From Spirochaetaceae bacterium (GTDB taxonomy: Bacteria > Spirochaetota > Spirochaetia > DSM-2461), in NCBI GenBank assembly GCA_016342385.1, contig JAEINM010000191.1, positions 1 to 7,595 of the forward strand: a stretch of 7,595 bases of DNA. Direction: 5' to 3'. Every line of letters starts with the position of its first letter. The first letter of the stretch is position 1. The translations under genes were made by a program, and so were the position numbers. The notes under the pieces are model-generated. The model saw only the letters and a list, made by a program, of their open reading frames with translations, had not been told where the DNA came from and searched no databases. This document shows positions 5,779 to 7,595 of the stretch, one piece after another.

Positions 5779-7041
5779 TTACTTTAAGCTCTCAAAAGCT
5801 GTATTAAGAGCATCAATAAACTGTGCTTTGTTAATCTGCTTTCCTGCAAACTGATTATAGATTGGACCTAAGGTATTATTTCTGAAATCTTCACTGAAGT
5901 AATACTGATCCCATGAATATACCTTACCATCGGCAACCCATTTTTGAACAGACTGTGAGAGTGGAGAAGAGGGAGAAAGTGTAACAGGTGAGAATGCGGG
6001 AATCATTCCGGCTTCATTTACCATGTAGTTGTGTCCTTCATCGGTATACACGAGGTCATTAAGGAACTTTTTAGCATAATCCACTACTTTAGAATCTTTG
6101 TTGATCGCATAGTAGGAAGGAGCAGAGACAAAAATTCCGTCTGTTGCTTCAGTCATGGAACCATGTGGTGCAAAGGCTCTTTCAAATGAAGCTCCTGAAG
6201 CTTCAATGTTTCCATCAGCCCAGTTCCCCTGGTGAAGGAAGGCGGATTTACCCATGGCAAAACTACCTACCTGAGCATCATAATCTCCTGTTACCAGTAT
6301 AGACTGATCGGCATATGTAAAAAGTAATTCAACCCACGATGCATACTGCTCGAGTCTGTCCATATCCACTTTTCCAGCGAGTAAATCATTAGTAACTGAA
6401 AGATCTCCATAAGCAAGACCATTAGAAAGAAGACTGTTGAAGTTATGGTGTGCCGTTACCCAGCTCATTGAAATAGCAGCTGCCATTGACATAACAGAAT
6501 CCAGTCCCAGTTCAGCTTTCATAGAATCGAGTTTTTCAAAAGCTGCAGTGTAGGCTTCCAGGTTAACAAGTCCTGCAGGATCAATTCCCGCAGCTTCTAG
6601 AATTTCAGCATTGTATGCCATTCCCCAGCCTTCAACAGCAACGGGAAAACCGTATACTTTTCCATCGTAGACAAACTCTACAGCCGTATCATCAACCCAT
6701 TTCTGATCCGAAACATCGAGAATAACCTCAGCCCATTGCTTGTAATCATCAACACCGGGAAATATAAAGATATCTGGTAGGTCTCCAGCGGCATAACCGA
6801 TTGTAAGCATCTGACCTACTGTAACATCAACACTTCCACCTACAGTTTTAATTGCCACATCAACTCCATTAGCATCACCCCATGCTTTTGCATAGGCTTT
6901 CAACTGAGGATCTATTTCAGGTTTATTCTGCAGTAGTTCAAGTGTTGGACGAACACCACTTCCAGCTTCCTGCTGACCGTTGGCGAATACATTTCCCATA
7001 ATGGCAGAAATCATAATCAATACCAATAATACTTTTTTCAA
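5779..7041 (-). CDS. ABC transporter sugar-binding protein (extracellular solute-binding family 1)
   Basis: 420 residues, usual length for a CUT1 sugar-binding protein. MKKVLLVLIMISAIMGNVFA is a signal peptide with a likely signal peptidase I cut after Ala20; there is no lipobox Cys, so it should be free in the periplasm. The mature part begins NGQQEAG. Family features include the DLPDIFIFPG block, the PVAVEGWGMAYNAEILEAAG hinge-like region, FAMGKSAFLHQGNW in the middle, and a C-terminal section with QSVQKWVADGKVYSWDQYYF and TAFESLK. The start is the TTG at 7041 with AGGAG 7 nt upstream; later ATGs would remove part of the signal peptide. It is the first gene of the operon, behind a 206-bp control region and a LacI-type gene. 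Its ligand is a sugar or oligosaccharide by family and context, but which one is not visible. Confidence 0.95.
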   Translation of the reverse strand: MKKVLLVLIMISAIMGNVFANGQQEAGSGVRPTLELLQNKPEIDPQLKAYAKAWGDANGVDVAIKTVGGSVDVTVGQMLTIGYAAGDLPDIFIFPGVDDYKQWAEVILDVSDQKWVDDTAVEFVYDGKVYGFPVAVEGWGMAYNAEILEAAGIDPAGLVNLEAYTAAFEKLDSMKAELGLDSVMSMAAAISMSWVTAHHNFNSLLSNGLAYGDLSVTNDLLAGKVDMDRLEQYASWVELLFTYADQSILVTGDYDAQVGSFAMGKSAFLHQGNWADGNIEASGASFERAFAPHGSMTEATDGIFVSAPSYYAINKDSKVVDYAKKFLNDLVYTDEGHNYMVNEAGMIPAFSPVTLSPSSPLSQSVQKWVADGKVYSWDQYYFSEDFRNNTLGPIYNQFAGKQINKAQFIDALNTAFESLK

Positions 7042-7048
7042 CTTTAAT

Positions 7049-7053
7049 CTCCT
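7049..7053 (-). promoter_or_regulatory. Ribosome binding site that fixes a TTG start for the binding protein
   Basis: AAGGAG read leftward ends 7 nt before a TTG that opens a standard signal peptide (KKVLLVLIM). No in-frame ATG lies between the ribosome site and the first hydrophobic residues, so TTG is the most reasonable initiator. A weak initiator on the highest-demand gene of the operon is slightly unusual, but the ribosome site is near ideal. Confidence 0.8.
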
Positions 7054-7124
7054 TTTTGCGATTCATAGAATCTCTAAAAATATATAATTAACCTCATCGG
7101 GTTAAAAATCCCATATTCAACTTT

Positions 7125-7142
7125 AGTGCAATCGCTTGCACT
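7125..7142. promoter_or_regulatory. LacI/GalR-type operator, proximal
   Basis: AGTGCAATCGCTTGCACT is a dyad with 7-bp perfect arms around TCGC. Its centre fits the LacI-family pattern TGnAAnCGnTTnCA at every fixed position, with the central CG typical of the family. It lies 84 bp upstream of the binding-protein start. The adjacent LacI-type gene is the obvious candidate for the protein that binds it; a global LacI-family catabolite regulator is the alternative. Confidence 0.8.
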
Positions 7143-7183
7143 GTTTCAGAAAAAAAATCAATTGTTTCCCGAAGTGTTACTTC

Positions 7184-7213
7184 CCTATAATTATGTGGGA
7201 TATTTTATTCCAA
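7184..7213 (-). promoter_or_regulatory. Weak candidate promoter for the ABC operon
   Basis: Read leftward, TTGGAA (7208-7213) and TATAGG (7184-7189) are 18 bp apart, each matching four of six consensus bases. If used, it would be flanked by the two operators, with the distal one touching the -35 and the proximal one in the early transcribed region. A second possibility is an AT-rich -10 (TATATT near 7076-7081) closer to the gene with a poor -35. Neither is strong. Confidence 0.25.
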
Positions 7214-7218
7214 CTTCA

Positions 7219-7230
7219 GTAAACGTTTAC
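7219..7230. promoter_or_regulatory. LacI-type operator, distal
   Basis: GTAAACGTTTAC is a perfect 12-bp palindrome with the LacI-family core AAnCGnTT. It shares GnAAnCGnTTnC with the proximal site but differs in the bases between. It begins 31 bp and ends 18 bp from the regulator's stop codon side, between that gene and the ABC operon. The dyad centres of the two sites are 91 bp apart. Confidence 0.7.
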
Positions 7231-7247
7231 GTAAGCCGGTAAAAAAA

Positions 7248-7595
7248 CTAAACACTGCTTCTTTCTGTAATGAAATGATCCAGAATATGACTTTCAAAAG
7301 GAATGTCATCTTTCAGTATCATTTCTGCCGCCAGTCGTCCCATCTCCTCAATCGGCTGATGCACAGTTGTCAGCGGTGGAATTGACATCAGAGCATCTTC
7401 TGTATCATCAAATCCTATAACAGCCAGATCTTCTGGAATCCGGATCTTATTCCGGAAAGCAAAATTCAGGACTCCCAGAGCCACCAGATCGCTGACTGTA
7501 AAAACAGCTGTTGATTCCGGTCTTTTTTCCTTCAGTACCTTCATTCCTTCAATGCCCGACTGAAAGGAAAAATCTCCATAATAGATGCTGCTTTT
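7248..7595 (-). CDS. LacI-family transcriptional repressor, C-terminal part only
   Basis: The last 115 residues before a TAG stop; the N-terminal DNA-binding domain lies beyond the right edge, since the frame is open to base 7595. The visible part is the second half of the periplasmic-binding-protein-like effector domain: SGIEGMKVLKE, then TAVFTVSDLVALGVLNFAF, then IPEDLAVIGFDDTEDA, then PPLTTVHQPIEEMGRLAAEMIL, all in the standard LacI/GalR order. Such repressors leave their operators, or change affinity, when a sugar or sugar phosphate binds this domain. It is co-directional with the ABC operon, 206 bp upstream, and two LacI-type dyads lie in the gap, so it very probably controls the transporter. 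The dyads lie after its own end, so self-regulation from them is less likely. Internal ATG at 7544 is not the start. Confidence 0.93.
   Translation of the reverse strand, partial: KSSIYYGDFSFQSGIEGMKVLKEKRPESTAVFTVSDLVALGVLNFAFRNKIRIPEDLAVIGFDDTEDALMSIPPLTTVHQPIEEMGRLAAEMILKDDIPFESHILDHFITERSSV

Noticed and set aside
7060..7072. GATTC-ATA-GAATC small inverted repeat just before the ribosome site
   Set aside because: A 5-bp stem is too short to support a regulatory claim.
7088..7105. TTAACC-n6-GGTTAA dyad in the leader of the binding-protein gene
   Set aside because: 6-bp arms only and no LacI-type core; could be a minor site, but chance is likely in AT-rich DNA.
1..7595. CRISPR array, tRNA, rRNA, insertion sequence or riboswitch
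   Set aside because: No spaced direct repeats, no cloverleaf or rRNA-like segments, no transposase motifs or paired terminal repeats with target duplications were seen on either strand.

Overview
The window looks like a chromosomal segment of a spirochaete, probably of the Spirochaeta/Treponema-like group. This rests on three things: a lipoprotein signal with a loose lipobox (LIS-C), a sugar-binding protein whose signal peptide ends in the VFA-NGQQE style common in that group, and the mix of families (DUF1566 lipoproteins, 7TM-AraC regulators, LacI-controlled sugar ABC operons, a divergent LacC/FruK-like kinase). Base composition is moderate and both strands are densely coded. The assignment is an inference from family resemblance; no rRNA or other phylogenetic marker is present.

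Layout. 1-1248 (minus): 416 codons of a DUF1566 (Lcl_C-like) lipoprotein whose C-terminus lies beyond the left edge. 1249-1346: 98 bp divergent intergenic region with an extended -10 pointing right, so close to the next start codon that the mRNA may be leaderless. 1347-2513 (plus): AraC-family regulator with about seven N-terminal membrane helices. 2531-2779 (plus): AT-rich remnant of a HepT/HEPN (DUF86) gene with an in-frame stop. 2816-3724 (minus): PfkB-family sugar kinase, convergent with the remnant. 3725-3924: 200 bp holding a candidate kinase promoter and a strong hairpin terminator. 3925-7041 (minus): ABC sugar importer operon, transcribed binding protein, then MalF-type permease, then MalG-type permease. 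7042-7247: 206 bp control region with two LacI-type operators 91 bp apart. 7248-7595 (minus): C-terminal part of a LacI-family repressor.

Working together. The right half is a sugar-uptake locus. A LacI-type repressor probably senses the sugar and controls the promoter region between its own gene and the binding-protein gene. The periplasmic binding protein delivers the sugar to the MalF/MalG permease. No ATPase is present, so a shared MsmK/MalK-type ATPase encoded elsewhere is expected. A 13-bp hairpin between the binding protein and the permeases probably adjusts their ratio. The PfkB kinase lies downstream beyond a terminator; it may serve the same pathway but appears to have its own promoter. 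The left half is a separate unit: a surface or periplasmic DUF1566 lipoprotein divergent from a membrane-bound AraC regulator that is a plausible controller of it.

I did not find a clearly new multi-gene system. The least ordinary items are the misplaced DUF1566 tail segment at the lipoprotein N-terminus, the probable leaderless membrane regulator, the paired operators, the altered kinase motif and the decayed HepT gene.
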